A stretch of DNA of 64,000 nt from Alnus glutinosa (GCF_958979055.1 NC_084897.1:131501-195500), one strand, 5' to 3'. Positions 1 through 11,912 are shown, counted from the stretch's first letter. Notes: a model not told the origin generated them from the sequence alone. Numbers and translations: made by a program.

Positions 1-220
1 AGGTGTCTCCAACCTTGGGGCTACAATGCTTAAGCATAGGCTGACGCCGCCTCCTGATGAAGTCTACAGTCTTCATCGGAAGCTTGCAGGTGCATTTTTG
101 GCCTGCGTCAAACTTGGGGCTGTTGTACCATGTAGGGAATTATTACTTCAAGTTTATGAGCATCATCAATTTGGTGAAGAAGATGGTGAGATCTTGTCAA
201 GTGGCGCAAGTTCTTCGTAG
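1..220 (+). CDS. COQ8: COQ8-type ABC1 atypical kinase, last exon (partial)
   Basis: The 3' end of a gene that starts before the window. The frame is open from base 2 and ends at TAG 218-220. The peptide contains [19 protein letters not shown] followed by a [12 protein letters not shown] stretch. This matches the C-terminal lobe of the ABC1/ADCK (UbiB) family, and in particular the APPPEETYSLHRK-type tail of COQ8/ADCK3. Known role of that family: a mitochondrial inner-membrane atypical kinase/ATPase that supports the ubiquinone (coenzyme Q) biosynthesis complex. The kinase core, including the KxGQ motif, lies upstream and cannot be checked. The short acidic/Ser tail after the conserved region is normal. 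Assignment to COQ8 rather than a plastid ABC1K rests on this tail only. Confidence 0.82.
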   Translation, partial: GVSNLGATMLKHRLTPPPDEVYSLHRKLAGAFLACVKLGAVVPCRELLLQVYEHHQFGEEDGEILSSGASSS

Positions 221-304
221 GCTACTAGGCTTATAACTTATTTTTTATCTTATTCAAATTTACATGTAATAAGTCTTGCATGCAACTATGCTTGGCGAGC
301 ATCA

Positions 305-309
<5 letters not shown>

Positions 310-347
<38 letters not shown>

Positions 348-589
348 TGTAGTTTACCTCGTTGGGAAAAAATCAAACTAGAATTGCGCCAGACAAGACA
401 TTTAAAATGCTTTGTCGATGATATAAAAGGAGTCATTTGAATCCTCCATTTAGGTATAAAGTAGGGGCATGGTTGTCTTTTCACATTTTCATGGAATGTG
501 AAAAAACAATTATGTCTCCACTTTATAACTAAATGGGATGAACTCCACTTTTTTAAGGGGAGGGGGGGGAGGGGGGGGGGGGGGGGGGG
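310..589. repeat. (GA)n tract and poly-G run downstream of COQ8
   Basis: A GA dinucleotide run occupies 310-345 and a nearly pure G run occupies 557-589. Both are simple repeats in the 3' flank of the kinase gene. No coding or structural RNA signal is visible between them. Confidence 0.95.
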
Positions 590-1986
590 TGATTATATGG
601 AGCCGTTTGTAAATTGAACATCGTGTTTGTGCCAATTAGAATGGATCACTTGCATATGTGGGGGATCCATCAACATATTAGGTATGGGATCCTGATTGTT
701 TTTAAGTGTACTCAACAAATTTCGAGCTGGAAAACATATTGAAAGATATGTGTTCTTTTTATATAATTTCTTTAAAGAAGCAATATTCTTGTTATTCTTT
801 GCTTCAAAAAGGATTTTTATGTGAGGGTTTCAAGAAGAGTGTTTCTTGAATCAAGTGGAAAGTGGTGATGAACTCATGAATATTGAATCTCTAGACTTTG
901 AGCTTATATGGAGACTTTTTGCTCTCCGGAGCCTTAGGGCTTGAATTTGAACAGAGCTTCGATGATTAAACATTTTGGAATTTTTGTCTCCTACAAAATT
1001 AATAATCTTTTACCTTTTTTAAAAAAGAAGGGAAAAAGAAATTGTTGTAACTTGCTGAAGGTACATGTTCATGGTCTTTACATTTTTCAAAAACAAAGCT
1101 AAATAGAAGCTGCCGGTGAGAACTGAGAAGGGGCATGGCAAAGCAAATAAAGTTAAATGATGTTGCTGTTTGGTAATCTACTCCAGGTTCTAACAGCTTA
1201 ACAGAGGGTTGGGTTTTGAAAGAAGAAAAAGTGGGTTAATAAATATATTTTTGGGCCAGAAAAAAGGGCGCAATTGATGGAGAGTGGATTTAGGGAAGGT
1301 GATATGTGTCGGTGGCACGCCATTGGAGAAAGAGGGCGAGAGTGGCAGCGAGTGGTAATACTGACAAAATAAATTTACTGAAAGAATGATTAAAAGAGGA
1401 AACTCATGAGGTGCTTTCAGTTTCAGAGATGATCACATCACAATAAGAGTGGACTTAATTAATTATGTAATGACTTTCGTGGAGATTAAAAGAAAGCATT
1501 CTATAAATACAGAGATTTAAAACGAACTTGTCTTTATTTTCCTTGTCAATTAACGGACTAATCTTCCACACGCTTAACGCTTTTATTAGTTTCCAACAAA
1601 AACAGCTGTATATGGATTTTGAATACAGCGAATATAAAATCGAAAGGAAAAAACTAGATTGATTTTACAGCTATACGCATGCTCCACAGTTGGTCAGGCA
1701 GAGACACAGAAAAAGACAAAGGTCTACTGTGTCACTCTCTTTCTTCCCAATTGTTTTGACCTTTTTTTTTTTAAAAAAAATGTCGGCAGCCTGGATTTGA
1801 CTGTGGAGTGAAATATATATATATATATAATTTTTTCAAAAAAAAAAAAGGCCTGCATTGCATTTCCATTTTCCGCACCCTCTCATTACTAAAATAGAAA
1901 GTAGCAAACGTGTGGTAAAGTTTGGGTAGCAGAGTGAGGAGGATGAGGTGAGTAGTTGGGGATAATTAAGAAGTAGAAGAAGAAGA
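590..1986 (+). other. Intergenic region and 5' flank of the pectin acetylesterase gene
   Basis: About 1.4 kb with no credible gene. A TATAAATA sequence at 1502-1509 and a (TA)n stretch near 1810-1828 are the two candidate TATA regions for the gene starting at 1987. The sequence does not decide between them. The last 60 bases before the ATG are purine-rich (GAGGA, GAAGAAGAAGAA), typical of a plant 5' leader. Confidence 0.5.
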
Positions 1987-4900
1987 ATGAAGGCGACTCT
2001 GACTGTGCTGGGGTACGTTTGTTGCGTTGTTGGGTTCGTTTTGAGTGGATCCGGGCATCATGCTTCTGCTTCTTTCGAGGAGCTCAATCTCAAAGAGCTG
2101 GAGATAGAGAAAGAGAAAGACGGCCTGCTTTCTCTTGTGCAGAATGATGCGGCGGCATCACCTTCTTTGCCAAAGCCTCTCATGGTCCCTCTCACTCTTA
2201 TTCAGGAAGCTGCTTCTAAAGGAGCTGGTATCTCTCTCTCTCTTCCTATTTGTTTTTGTGATTGTGTAATGCATGCCCTGTACATTGGCTTCGCTGAGAA
2301 GCTACTTCTATTCATTATGTTGGCATCCATTGTTCCCATCATTCATAACCATTTTTTCCTCTTTTTTTTTTTTAAAAAAAAAAACTTCTCATATTATATT
2401 TGGGTTGTGACTTTGGACAGCAATTTCCTTTTCGTGTGAGCCATAGCAGCTATAATTAGTTTATCAATTTTAGTTGCAGACAGCGCTGAAGTTGGCTCAA
2501 ATATTTATCCAAACCGATTATATATTGACTGCCTCAATCCCATTGCTGCCTAATGCTAAAAGTTACAACTATCATGTATTTTTTTTTTGAGACATTAAGT
2601 TATCCTCATTATTCTTTTCGCAGTAGTTGTGGCTCCGTTCGACTCTTAAAGTATTGACTAAATAATTAAATTTACTTATTTTTAAAAGCTTAATCTTTTA
2701 ATCTTTTAGGATAAGTGGTGATTTAGATTTGGTATCAGACCAGTGGTCCTAAGTTCGAATATTATGTTCTTCATTTACCTCTCATTTCAATTAAATATTT
2801 TATATATTGGGTCTCATCTATTAAAAGAGAGTTTGAGCCCACGTGTGAGAGGATTGTTAAAGTATTGATTAAATGATTAAATTTACCTCTTTGTAGTGGT
2901 GATTTAACAGGGTGTAATGGATGTCTTGTACATTGTGTATCGTGAAATGTCTCATACATGGGAATTGAGTTTTCTGTTTGCTGTCTTCTATATCAACAGT
3001 CTGCTTGGATGGGACGCTACCCGGTTATCATCTGCATCAGGGTTATGGATCTGGTGCAAACAGTTGGCTCATTCAATTAGAGGTGTGTGACACCTCATTC
3101 AAGTAGTGGATTTCTAGGATTCTGAACAAGGATGTTTCTATTCTTTATCCATGTTTGATTTCTAAAGTACCTTGCTTGTAATTGGCTCTCTATATAGTAT
3201 GAAGCGGTTACTAAATGAAAATGACATGTCGCTTTTACTCTAAAAATTAGTCTTGTCTTCTATTCCTTAAACACTTTAATTATTTTTTTTAATAAATAAG
3301 AAGTCAACTCCACACCTCTTCTTCTCTCAAAATAACCATGTTGAGTAACACAAAATGTTTTTCAAAAAGTTTATCACACAATTTTATTAAGTAAAACCCA
3401 CCAAAAAATTAAAAAAAACTCACAAAAAACACTTCCCAACTTTATATCACTATCAAAAAAAAATTTCAAATCAAAAAGCAAAAAATAATTTTAAAACACT
3501 TAACAAACATATTGTTTTGGCTAATGATTGTGGATTGATGTAGGGTGGGGGATGGTGCAATACGATAAGAAGCTGCATTTACCGCAAAACAACTCGTCGT
3601 GGTTCATCGAAATACATGGAAAAGCAGATACCATTCATAGGAATATTGAGCAATAAAGCTGAAGAAAATCCTGGTTTATTTTCCAAGCCTTGATACTTGC
3701 TCTATCTATATCAAATAACTTTCTCTTTGTTTTTATTTTTTTATTTTTGAATTTTTGCTCCTGTTGTTTGGTTGGCTGAGCTTGTACCCACGGAGGGGTT
3801 TCTTATGGTTGCAGATTTTTTCAACTGGAACAGAGTCAAGCTACGTTACTGTGATGGGGCATCTTTCAGCGGGGATAGTGAGAATGAGGTTGGTTGGAGC
3901 ATATTCTGCCTTCCCACTTTTTCCTGAAACATTAGATACTTTTGGCATGAGTTTTTCCATGAACATCCTGGACATTGAAGACTTAATGTTTCATTTGATC
4001 ACTTGATTAAAGAGGTGAGGTGCAATCATTTACGAAATTATAAGCCCCTAAAGCCAAAAACGGTGTATTCTATGATTCAAGTGTTAAATATTACAAGCTG
4101 ACATGATTTTAGTGTTTAACAAGGTGCTTCTAGCTGTGCTACTATCAAGTTTAACACACTAGTCATTAATTTTGAACGAGTTAAATGATTAAAAGACCTT
4201 TTCTAGCCTGGAAGCTAATAATTCACCCTTCTTGCTAGACCCACTGTAGTTATACTTTTGTGATTTTAGTGGCATTTATTTTTCCTAGATAGTTGGATGA
4301 ATTGTATTTCATGGAAGAATAAAGATGTATAATTGTTTGACGAGCAAAACTCTGATTTCTTGTAAAAGTATTAAACGCATGAAAACTCCATGTTTTATGA
4401 TTATTGGCTTTGACTTTATCTACTAATCTGACTAGACTTTTTCACCTTGTTAGTTCTGGTTATGGACGGAGTTTGCAGGGTCAATTGGGGTAAAAGGATT
4501 GTTCTGACTTTAAAATTTTATACAATTGATTTCATGTGTGGATTGATTCTTGTTTTAGAAGGCGAAACTCAATTTTCGAGGACAACGGATTTGGTTAGCT
4601 GCTATGCAGGAGTTAATGTCCAAGGGAATGCAGAACGCCAACCAGGTTTATTGTTTAACTTTTACTGTTTTATTCTTATTAAGCTTTGCTATTTCTAGTT
4701 ATTTTATGTTGAAATGTATTTCAGGCTCTTCTTTCTGGATGCTCTGCTGGGGGTCTAGCATCTATACTACACTGCGATGAGTTTCGGGACTTATTTCCAA
4801 AAACTACCAAAGTGAAATGTCTTAGTGATGCTGGATTGTTCCTTGATGCGTAATCAGCTATAATTCCCAAAATCTTTTGTTACTTCTATTAACATGTAAG

Positions 4901-5316
4901 TTTTTGAACGGCACAAGTTATATTGATGATTTCATTTGACCATATAGAGTTGATGTATCCGGTGGGCGCACTTTAAGGAATATGTTTGAAGGCGTGGTTA
5001 ACTTACAGGTAATGTGCATCAGCTGCCCAAGTTATGTTATTTAAATGTGAAGAATCATCTTCGCAAAGATTTATTTTTATTTTTAATGAATTGAAGCATT
5101 ATCTAATTTGTGGGTTATGAACACTTTTTTTCTTGCTTAGCATCTCTAAAAGGTTTATTATGGATATCTGTATGTAATTTTAGGAAGTGCAAAAGAATCT
5201 GCCAAATACATGTATCAACTACCTGGATCCAACTTCGGTGATTTTCTATCCTTGATCATCATGAAATTTCTGAGTTAATTTTAGTAAGAGAGAACATCTG
5301 AGAATTTGACATATTT

Positions 5317-5358
<42 letters not shown>

Positions 5359-6999
5359 AGTGCTTCTTCCCTCAGAATTTGATAGCGAATATTAAGACAC
5401 CATTATTTCTTCTAAATGCAGCCTATGATGCATGGCAGGTAACTTTTTTTTTTTTTTTTTTTTTCTTTCAAATTTACATTAATTTGTTTTTCGTTTTGGC
5501 CACTTATATCCCATCCAATCCAATAATTATCAGTGGCAAGGATTGATAATTAGTTCTCTGTGCTTCCTTGACTACCCACGAGTTGCAAATGCTAGATTGT
5601 CTTACGCAATTCATTTTTGAGCCCTCTCCTGTATTGGCTCTTTTTTCAAACTGCCATTGTTAACAAACAGCATGTTCCTTCTTGTTTGGCGGAATCAATA
5701 GATTTCCTATAAGGTTAAAATAATACCTCTGAGGCAAGTAGACCAATCATTGTTCTGTGACCTTTTTGAATTTGCGGTATCATCATATTTTGACTTAAAT
5801 GGTGTTTAGTAACTAGAATTACTAGGATAAATCTTTTATTTTTGTTTTCATCAGCTCCAAGCTAGCTTAGCTCCACGATCAGCCGATCCTAATGGCTATT
5901 GGAATGAATGCAAATTGAACCATGCCCAGTGTAATTCATCACAGATCCAGTTTCTCCAAGGTGATCTTTTATTCATATTTTTGTTCCTTTCACTCTTTGA
6001 TGTAAAATGTTTATTTAGGCATATTAAATAATTCTGGTTTTCTTCGTTTTTTTCCCCTATGGAGCAGACTTTAGAAATCAAATGCTCCATGCCATCAGAG
6101 ATTTCTCAAGGTCCAGTCAAAATGGATTGTTCATAAATTCCTGTTTTGCTCATTGCCAGTCTGAGAGGCAGGACACCTGGTTCGCAGATGATTCGCCCCT
6201 AATTGCAAACAAGGTATGCACTATCTAGCTATCTCTGTAGCTATCTCTCACATTGCAACGTTAAAACTTTTTATATCCAAATTTACACGTATCTGTTCAT
6301 ATTCGGGACTTCCATATGATGGATGCTTTAGTTTCTTAATGCATTTTTTTTTTCTGTAGCTATCTGGGATTTTAGGTAGAATGCCTTGAAGTAGAGGGTG
6401 TTTTGACCCATTATATTGACATGGTATAAGAAGTGAGGGTTGGTAACTATACTATTGTGTTACATGATATTTAAGTGAGTTAGATAAGGTACAGGAGAAA
6501 ATTAAGATGTTTGACAACATCTGCTAGTGAGATATTGCAAAGCTAGAGACCAATATTGCAGCATGCAACTGAAGCCAAATTGCAAAAACAGCTAAAATGA
6601 CATTGGAAGGAATATTGAATAGATGAGTAAGAGAGCAAGCTGAAAGCCTTGAGGAGGCGGAGGAGAGAAGGAGGTAGGACGGTAGGGACAGACTGGTATT
6701 GGCTGTACCACGACTCTACATATTAGTTTGGAAAGAGCCAAAACTTAAAATGGACTATACGCCTTGATTAATATCTTTACGAAAGTCCAGATACATATCC
6801 TTTCTTTTCTGTATATATTTTTGTATGTGAGAAAGAAAAAACATTATCTATGATTTTTGTCATTGATTTGGTTACATTATTCTTTATGCAGGGGATTGCA
6901 GAGTCTGTTGGAGACTGGTATTTTGATAGAGTATATGTAAAAGCTACTGACTGCCCGTACCCCTGTGACAGCACCTGCCACAATTTAGTTTTCAAGTGA
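1987..6999 (+). CDS. PAE: Pectin acetylesterase (PAE family, Notum-like carboxylesterase)
   Basis: Twelve exons join in frame to 430 codons plus stop: 1987-2227, 3000-3082, 3544-3673, 3815-3888, 4559-4645, 4725-4849, 4948-5008, 5184-5237, 5361-5438, 5855-5960, 6068-6213, 6892-6999. The enzyme removes acetyl groups from pectin (homogalacturonan) in the cell wall. Residues about 1-28 are a hydrophobic secretion signal. LEGGGWC (106-113) is the family oxyanion-region motif. The nucleophile is Ser212 in GCSAGG, Asp308 lies in NAAYDAWQ and His375 in SCFAHCQ, so the Ser-Asp-His triad is complete. The Cys-rich tail ([15 protein letters not shown]) is normal. All introns are GT-AG with matching phases, and the usual family length of about 400-430 is met. 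The N-terminal insert rich in Glu/Lys recalls the PAE9 branch, but I do not assign a number. Intron 1 holds a TRIM-like element. Confidence 0.95.
2644..2909 (+). repeat. TRIM-like miniature LTR element, copy 1 (in PAE intron 1)
   Basis: A direct terminal repeat beginning TTAAAGTATTGA occurs at about 2644 and again at 2855 (TGTTAAAGTATTGATT). Directly inside the left repeat is TGGTATCAGAC at 2730-2740, close to the TGGTATCAGAGC initiator-tRNA-Met primer site of plant Copia elements. Directly before the right repeat is a purine-rich GTGAGAGGAT. This LTR, primer site, polypurine tract, LTR order in under 300 bp is the layout of a terminal-repeat retrotransposon in miniature. The left repeat is about 30 bp longer than the right. 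No ORF. Confidence 0.6.
5322..5355. repeat. (CT)n tract forming the polypyrimidine of PAE intron 8
   Basis: About 17 CT units sit directly before the acceptor TTTCAG at 5355-5360, so the microsatellite serves as the polypyrimidine tract of exon 9 (5361-5438). Length polymorphism here could affect splicing. Confidence 0.9.
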
Positions 7000-7253
7000 G
7001 TGTGAATTTATTCAATGACTCCTCAGATTGCTTCTTTATTCATCATGCTTCCTATTCCCAACTGTGAAAATTGTAACATTCATTTATTAAGGTAACAAAG
7101 TCATACTGGATGAGGAGTGCAAACTATAATAGCTAGCACATTCTTGCCCATGGGTTTTGGCCATGCATTTATGAATGAGATTCTGTTGTATCTTGAAGAT
7201 TCCCCATACCCAAATTTCCAGAAATAATGCAAACTCACACACACAAACACTAG

Positions 7254-7561
7254 TGCTATAAAAAAAAAAAAAAAAATACAGCACCATGCTGTAATTTTTT
7301 CAATGGTTAACATCTAACTTCATCTTCTCTATTTTTTTTATAAAACGCTTAACACTAGATCCTGACCATTAAAGAAACTACAGCATAGGTGCTGTAGTTT
7401 TTTTTGCAGCACATAGGACCTCAAATCTTTAACTTCTCACAATTGCTAACCTTTTAAATCTTGTACTGTACGCGACCAACCTCCCACCAACTCCCTAAAG
7501 GCATTAGGCAAAGGATTAAGCGTAGGTGCTGTAAATTTTTTTACAGCACCTATGCCTTAGT
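7254..7561. repeat. Cluster of TGCTGTA/TACAGCA foldbacks
   Basis: Three short hairpins share one motif pair. A GTGCTAT, A-run, ATACAGCAC stem starts at 7254. A GGTGCTGTAG, T-run, GCAGCAC stem lies near 7388-7413. A near-perfect TAGGTGCTGTAAA, T-run, TTTACAGCACCTA stem occupies 7525-7554. They lie between the PAE stop and the next gene and look like remnants of one miniature inverted-repeat family. Confidence 0.5.
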
Positions 7562-8248
7562 AAATCTAAGGGTTTGGATTTGATTTCAAGGTTTTGGATT
7601 TGAACTTCTGAAAACCAAGTTTGTTACCAGGAAGATTTTTGAACTACCATGAGTCCCAAACAGAGTAATTTTAGAGTATTGGTGCCTTAGGCAATTTGTA
7701 ATTGGCCAGTGTGTGAACGATACTAAAAAAGAAGATTTCTAATTGTTGGTTTGATAAGGTTAGAATTTAATGCTGGAAGGAAATGAAAGCAGTATCATGT
7801 TGTAGGCCATCAAAGTCTAATCAATATCCGTAAAAGGAGGGAGATGATGTTAAAGGCAAGTGCCCGTCATACTGTTTATTAAGCCTGTTATTCATTAGGT
7901 GATGATTCCGGTTGCCCGCCAAGTATAAGCTTGATGCCCATAAGAGTTTAACATATCTTTGGCAGTCTGCATGCAGAGATTATGTCACATTGCCTGAAAT
8001 CATTTAAAAATCTTCATTCAAGCCACATTTTCTTTTTCTGATGTTTAAAACAGGTGGTAGTGGATGTAGGAAAACATATTATTATAAATGGACGTGAAGA
8101 GTAATATTACTTCAAACTATTATGGCCTACTGTCCCTGTTTGCATATTGCCCGTCTTTGGGGTTTTGAAAAGTGAATGATGCGCTAAAACAACTTAGAAT
8201 TGAGATCAATCAACCCTAAGATCACGTTTTGTATTTTCGTTTGAGCAG

Positions 8249-8375
8249 ACCTTTGTGTTTGAAATCTACTCTTGTTGCTGGACTCCCTCCACTACAAATT
8301 CTCTATAACGGAAAAAGAGTCTTTCAGACTGGTGCAAGTTGTGAATTGTGGACTGCCATTCTCTCAGGGGAATAG
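8249..8375 (+). other. Possible alternative 3' exon of the pectin acetylesterase gene
   Basis: The PAE coding end at 6997 overlaps a good donor (GTGAGT from 6996). An acceptor TTGAGCAG ends at 8248. Splicing these would replace the last Lys-stop with an in-frame open stretch of 42 codons ending at TAG 8373-8375, which would extend the protein by about 41 residues. The main form ending at 6999 matches the normal family C-terminus, so this is at most a minor isoform or a spliced 3' UTR. The 8.2-8.6 kb segment has no other recognisable gene. Confidence 0.25.
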
Positions 8376-8973
8376 GATGGAAAGAGAAGCCTTGGTGGAG
8401 AGTGTTTAAACCCTCAGAACAACATTCTCACTCGACTTATAACAAAACTTTGGCAGTTAAAATGGGGAATAGAAAATTTGCAATTTTATATGGCTGGACC
8501 AGGTTTTCATTGAAATGGGACATGTACAAAGATGCTGCAATTCAAGCAAATGAGTTTCCCCATTCCCACGGCATCATCATGTAAAAAATATCACTGAATA
8601 ATTTCACATGCATTTTCCTTGCACACACGGTATTATACATTTATACATAATCCTCTTTCCAATGGAGTAAAGTAAGCACTCAAATCAATCAACATGCAAA
8701 AACTGAAGAGAGAGTGAATACAAGGGCAGACCAAACTCGAAAAATCATCATGGTTCCATCCTCAACCCTGCTATACTTAACAGTGATCGGGATATTTACA
8801 TATGTAAAGGAAGCTGAATCTAAAATCCCAGCAGGAGGAAAAAAGAAAAATTGAAGAGAAGCTTCAAGAATATATATATAACCCCTTTCGTGGACAGGAA
8901 AAAAACAGAGAGGCCGAGCTAACAGAATTAGAAATGGAAAATGCGTAACTGATGGATAGCAAACTAGTCAGTT

Positions 8974-10023
8974 TCAGTTTCCCTGTCGAGATGTAGACGC
9001 TAGCGCCACTGCCTGTGCCCAGACCTTGAGCCGAGCCTTCACATCTCGTGGATCATCACCTAATTAAAATTTCATAAGGTTAGATTCATCGCTCAAGAAA
9101 AGATGTCTAGTCGGTTGTCGGAGCTGCTAATTATCATGATCTGAAAAGAGTAAAGAGAACAAACCAGGGCTGGAGATGCGCCAGTTGGCAATTGGGGAAT
9201 TGCCACCACTGCTGGTGTCAAGTGTAGAACCAGAAACAGAGAGACGAGAGGGCATCTCCAGCATGCGCTCGTGTTCGAGCTCAAACCCAAGATCTCTGCA
9301 GGCCTTCACTTCCTCCAAGTCCATGCACAGTGACCTTTTCCCTCCCTTTGGCCTTGTTATTACCATCAACCCGGCTCCTCCTCCTCCTCCTCCGCCGCTA
9401 GCCCCGCCTCCCTGGTCACTTTCCCCACTCACGCCGCTATGACAATTAACATCCGTCCCCGTGCTCGCGCTTATCATCATGTTGCTCTTGCTCTTGTTGC
9501 AATCAAAATTGTCCCAACTATACTTTTCCAAGACCGATCTCTCCCTTATCATTCTACTCCTCCTTGCATTGTTCCGCATCCTTTTTCTTACTAAAACACC
9601 CTTTTGCGCTTCATTTTCGCTGGCGTACTCTTTCACCCCTATCAGCTTCTGGTGATGATTCAGATTCAGCAGTCCACACGACCGGTTCCTACGTCGCCGG
9701 GGTGTTGGTGGAAGTGAATAACAACCAGGTTCATCATCGGAGTCAGACGACAGCCCTGTTCGTTCTTTGCCTTCTTTTTCATCGGAGAATTCCCCGTCCG
9801 CATCAAAGCTTTCAATGGACAAGCGCGAGATGAACATCCTCATGCCATTGCCATCTTCATCGTCTTCATCATTCCCATACATGGAATTGCTTGTACACAC
9901 AGAAAGCCTGGATAAGTTGAGGGGATGGGGTTGTTGATCATGATCATACCCGTCGTAGATATCATCTTCATACTCATCTCCCTGCGTAGAAGAGTGGATG
10001 GTCATAGTCTCATCTGAAGCCAT
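8974..10023 (-). CDS. DUF1685 family protein
   Basis: Two exons on the minus strand, 10023-9165 and 9059-8974, give 314 residues. The GT-AG intron splits one Gly codon. The start is the ATG at 10023. A longer reading two codons upstream would need a TTG start, so it is rejected. The N-terminal half is acidic and Ser-rich, followed by a basic patch with PTPRRRRNRS and a Gly run. The C-terminus carries the block that defines the plant family: GGKRSLCMDLEEVKACRDLG, then ELEHERMLEMPSRLS, GGNSPIANWRISSPG, and after the intron DDPRDVKARLKVWAQAVA. The intron lies inside this domain, so the second exon is needed for a complete protein. No enzymatic motif is visible. The molecular function of the family is not established, and I infer nothing beyond a probably nuclear or cytosolic, partly disordered protein. 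Confidence 0.92.
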
Positions 10024-10348
10024 ATCCAAAAAAATCTCCTCCAGACGTACAGATAATCAACTAACTAGATGCTAAAGCAATCCAAGTGTCAATTATTGAT
10101 GCTAGCACAAGCACGGGTGAGAAAGGGATGGCAAGAATACAAGTGAAGAAGGTAAAGCGTTCATTGATGAATCAAAATTAGAGACTCTGGTGTGGGATCG
10201 TATAATAAATGTAGAGAGAGAGAAAGAGAGAGGAAGACAGGCGTTTGGGCTTTCGTGAATCATTCGTTTCTCACTTCATGATATCATATGATAAGGGCAA
10301 AAAGAAAAGAAAAGAAGATAAACGGAAGGACAGCTCCAGCCAACGACC

Positions 10349-10357
10349 TTATTTATA
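10349..10357 (-). promoter_or_regulatory. TATA box of the DUF1685 gene
   Basis: On the minus strand the sequence reads GGGTATAAATAAGG, a strong TATA box about 325 bases upstream of the ATG at 10023. The leader between them contains a GA-rich stretch near 10211-10236, common in plant 5' UTRs. Confidence 0.6.
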
Positions 10358-10359
10358 CC

Positions 10360-11064
10360 CAAACTAAGTTTAGTGTACTCCTACTTCCCAATATGCCCTC
10401 AACGCCTTCTTGATGACACACATATTTTTACCATATCTTTGTCCTAAGGAGCAAGTGAAAAGAGAGCGTGACGACTTTAGGGTATTGTGGGTAATTGAGG
10501 CTGAATGAAATTAACTTACAGAGACTAGTCCTACTCTTACGGTGGGCTGACGTTACAACTTAAGAAGTTTGGGGTTTTAACACCAAAAAAAATTTGAAAC
10601 AATCAGAGAAATCCACACGTGGGGCCGCGGGGGAGGTGAGACGAATTGACGTGCAGAATCAGGTTTGACCCTTCAGAGGCAAAAGTGTCCCACAACCCCG
10701 GACACGAGACACGTACGTACCTCCCTTCGGCCCTTTTATTGTATTTAGGAATAGGACTCGTCATGCGTGAGTGGGTCAGCACTCAGAAATTAAACTCACC
10801 CTCCACCCGGTTTGAATAAAGGGCAAAGATAGATATTTTTACCTCCCCCCGCCACGAACCCATTGGCCAGAATGGCAGAACACCAAAATGGACAAAAACA
10901 CAGTAAAACACGCTCGTGCTTCGTTGAAATTGCTTTTTTAACCGAGTTAAGATATTTATTAAGATTCATGCCTATCTGATATGTAATTAGATAACGCGAC
11001 CCTAAAAATTGTATTAATTTAGGATTCGGCTTGTATGCGGTAAAAAATGATACTTTAAAAAAAT
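10360..11064. other. Intergenic, promoter-proximal
   Basis: No gene recognised. Scattered CACGTG-like and ACGT cores occur near 10615-10720 (CACACGTG, GACACGTACG), and could be bZIP/bHLH sites for the divergent flank of the DUF1685 gene. Confidence 0.35.
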
Positions 11065-11253
11065 GGGTTAAATATTTTATTGATATAAATTTTAAGTTTT
11101 TTTTAAATTTAATACCTGAGTTTTCATTTGTTTTATAGGTGGTAGGGTGGTACCACCTATAAAACAAACATCACCAATAAAACAAATGAAAACTTAAGTA
11201 CTAAATTTTTTTAAAAAAAACTTAAAATTCAAGTACTAATAGAGTATTTAACC
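11065..11253. repeat. Foldback element A
   Basis: A long inverted repeat. The left arm runs from GGTTAAATATTTTATTGATA through TTTTCATTTGTTTTATAGG to TGGTA. The right arm returns from TACCACCTATAAAAC through AAACAAATGAAAAC to TAGAGTATTTAACC. The arms are about 80-90 bp with small bulges, and the loop is only a few bases. No coding capacity. It abuts foldback B with no spacer. Confidence 0.75.
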
Positions 11254-11569
11254 TTAAAAAAATTTGCAAAACTTAAACTTAATAATAAATTTTTTTTTAA
11301 AACTTAAAAATTATAATAATAATAATAATTTAAAACCAAAAATATTAAAACCTAAAAAAACAATAGGGATAACCGGCGTTGCCCAATGGGGTGGCCGGAC
11401 CATCCCCAAAGGCGTCATTGGCCAATAAGGCCACATTGGGCAACGCCAGCCACCCTTTTTATTTTTTTAAGTTTTAATATTTTTGATTTTTAATTATTAT
11501 TATTATTTTAATTTGTAAGTTTTAATAAAATTTTTATTATTAAGTTTAAGTTTAGCAAATTTTTTTAAG
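11253..11569. repeat. Foldback element B
   Basis: A second inverted repeat of about 317 bp starting where foldback A ends. The outer arms are CTTAAAAAAATTTGC and GCAAATTTTTTTAAG. The inner arms contain TAATAATAATAATAA against TTATTATTATTATT, then GGCGTTGCCCAATG against CATTGGGCAACGCC. The GC-rich centre (GGGTGGCC, GGCCACA) can pair with itself in more than one way. It looks like a foldback or MITE-type element with no ORF. Confidence 0.8.
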
Positions 11570-11749
11570 TGGAAAATTGTACCGTTTTCCACTACAGCAA
11601 GCATGCGGTAGTTTAAAACTATCGCATGCAAGCCGGATCCATTAATTTAATAGTTAATTTTTATTATTGCATTGTTTGATTGTATGCAAGTTGTACAGGA
11701 ATTTAATGAATAAAATTTTTCCATTAAGCCATATGAATTTACCTATTAA

Positions 11750-11912
11750 ATTACCACTTATCTTAAAAGTTTAAGTTGATAAGAAATAGTAAATTTAATC
11801 ATTTAATCAAATACTTTAACACTTTTCTTCACATGTAGTTTGATCTAGCATGTGAAATATTTAATTAAAAGAAATATTTAATTAAATTATTTAATCAATA
11901 CTTTACTATCAC
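11750..11912 (-). repeat. TRIM-like element, copy 2 (remnant, minus orientation)
   Basis: Both terminal segments of the TRIM-like family are recognisable on the minus strand: TAAATTTAATCATTTAATC with ACTTTAACA near 11790-11825, and ATTTAATCAATACTTTA near 11890-11910. The middle is shorter than in the other copies and the primer-site segment is lost. Confidence 0.45.

Noticed and set aside
2730..2760. tRNA-like motif (TGGTATCAGACC with a later GTTCGAAT)
   Set aside because: No cloverleaf can be drawn; position and context fit a primer-binding site of a TRIM-like element.
9176..9442. Pro-rich plus-strand open frame opposite the DUF1685 gene
   Set aside because: Shadow of the Gly-run and Ser-rich coding sequence on the minus strand.
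10024..10029. Start of the DUF1685 protein two codons upstream
   Set aside because: That codon is TTG; the first ATG is at 10023 and fits the family.
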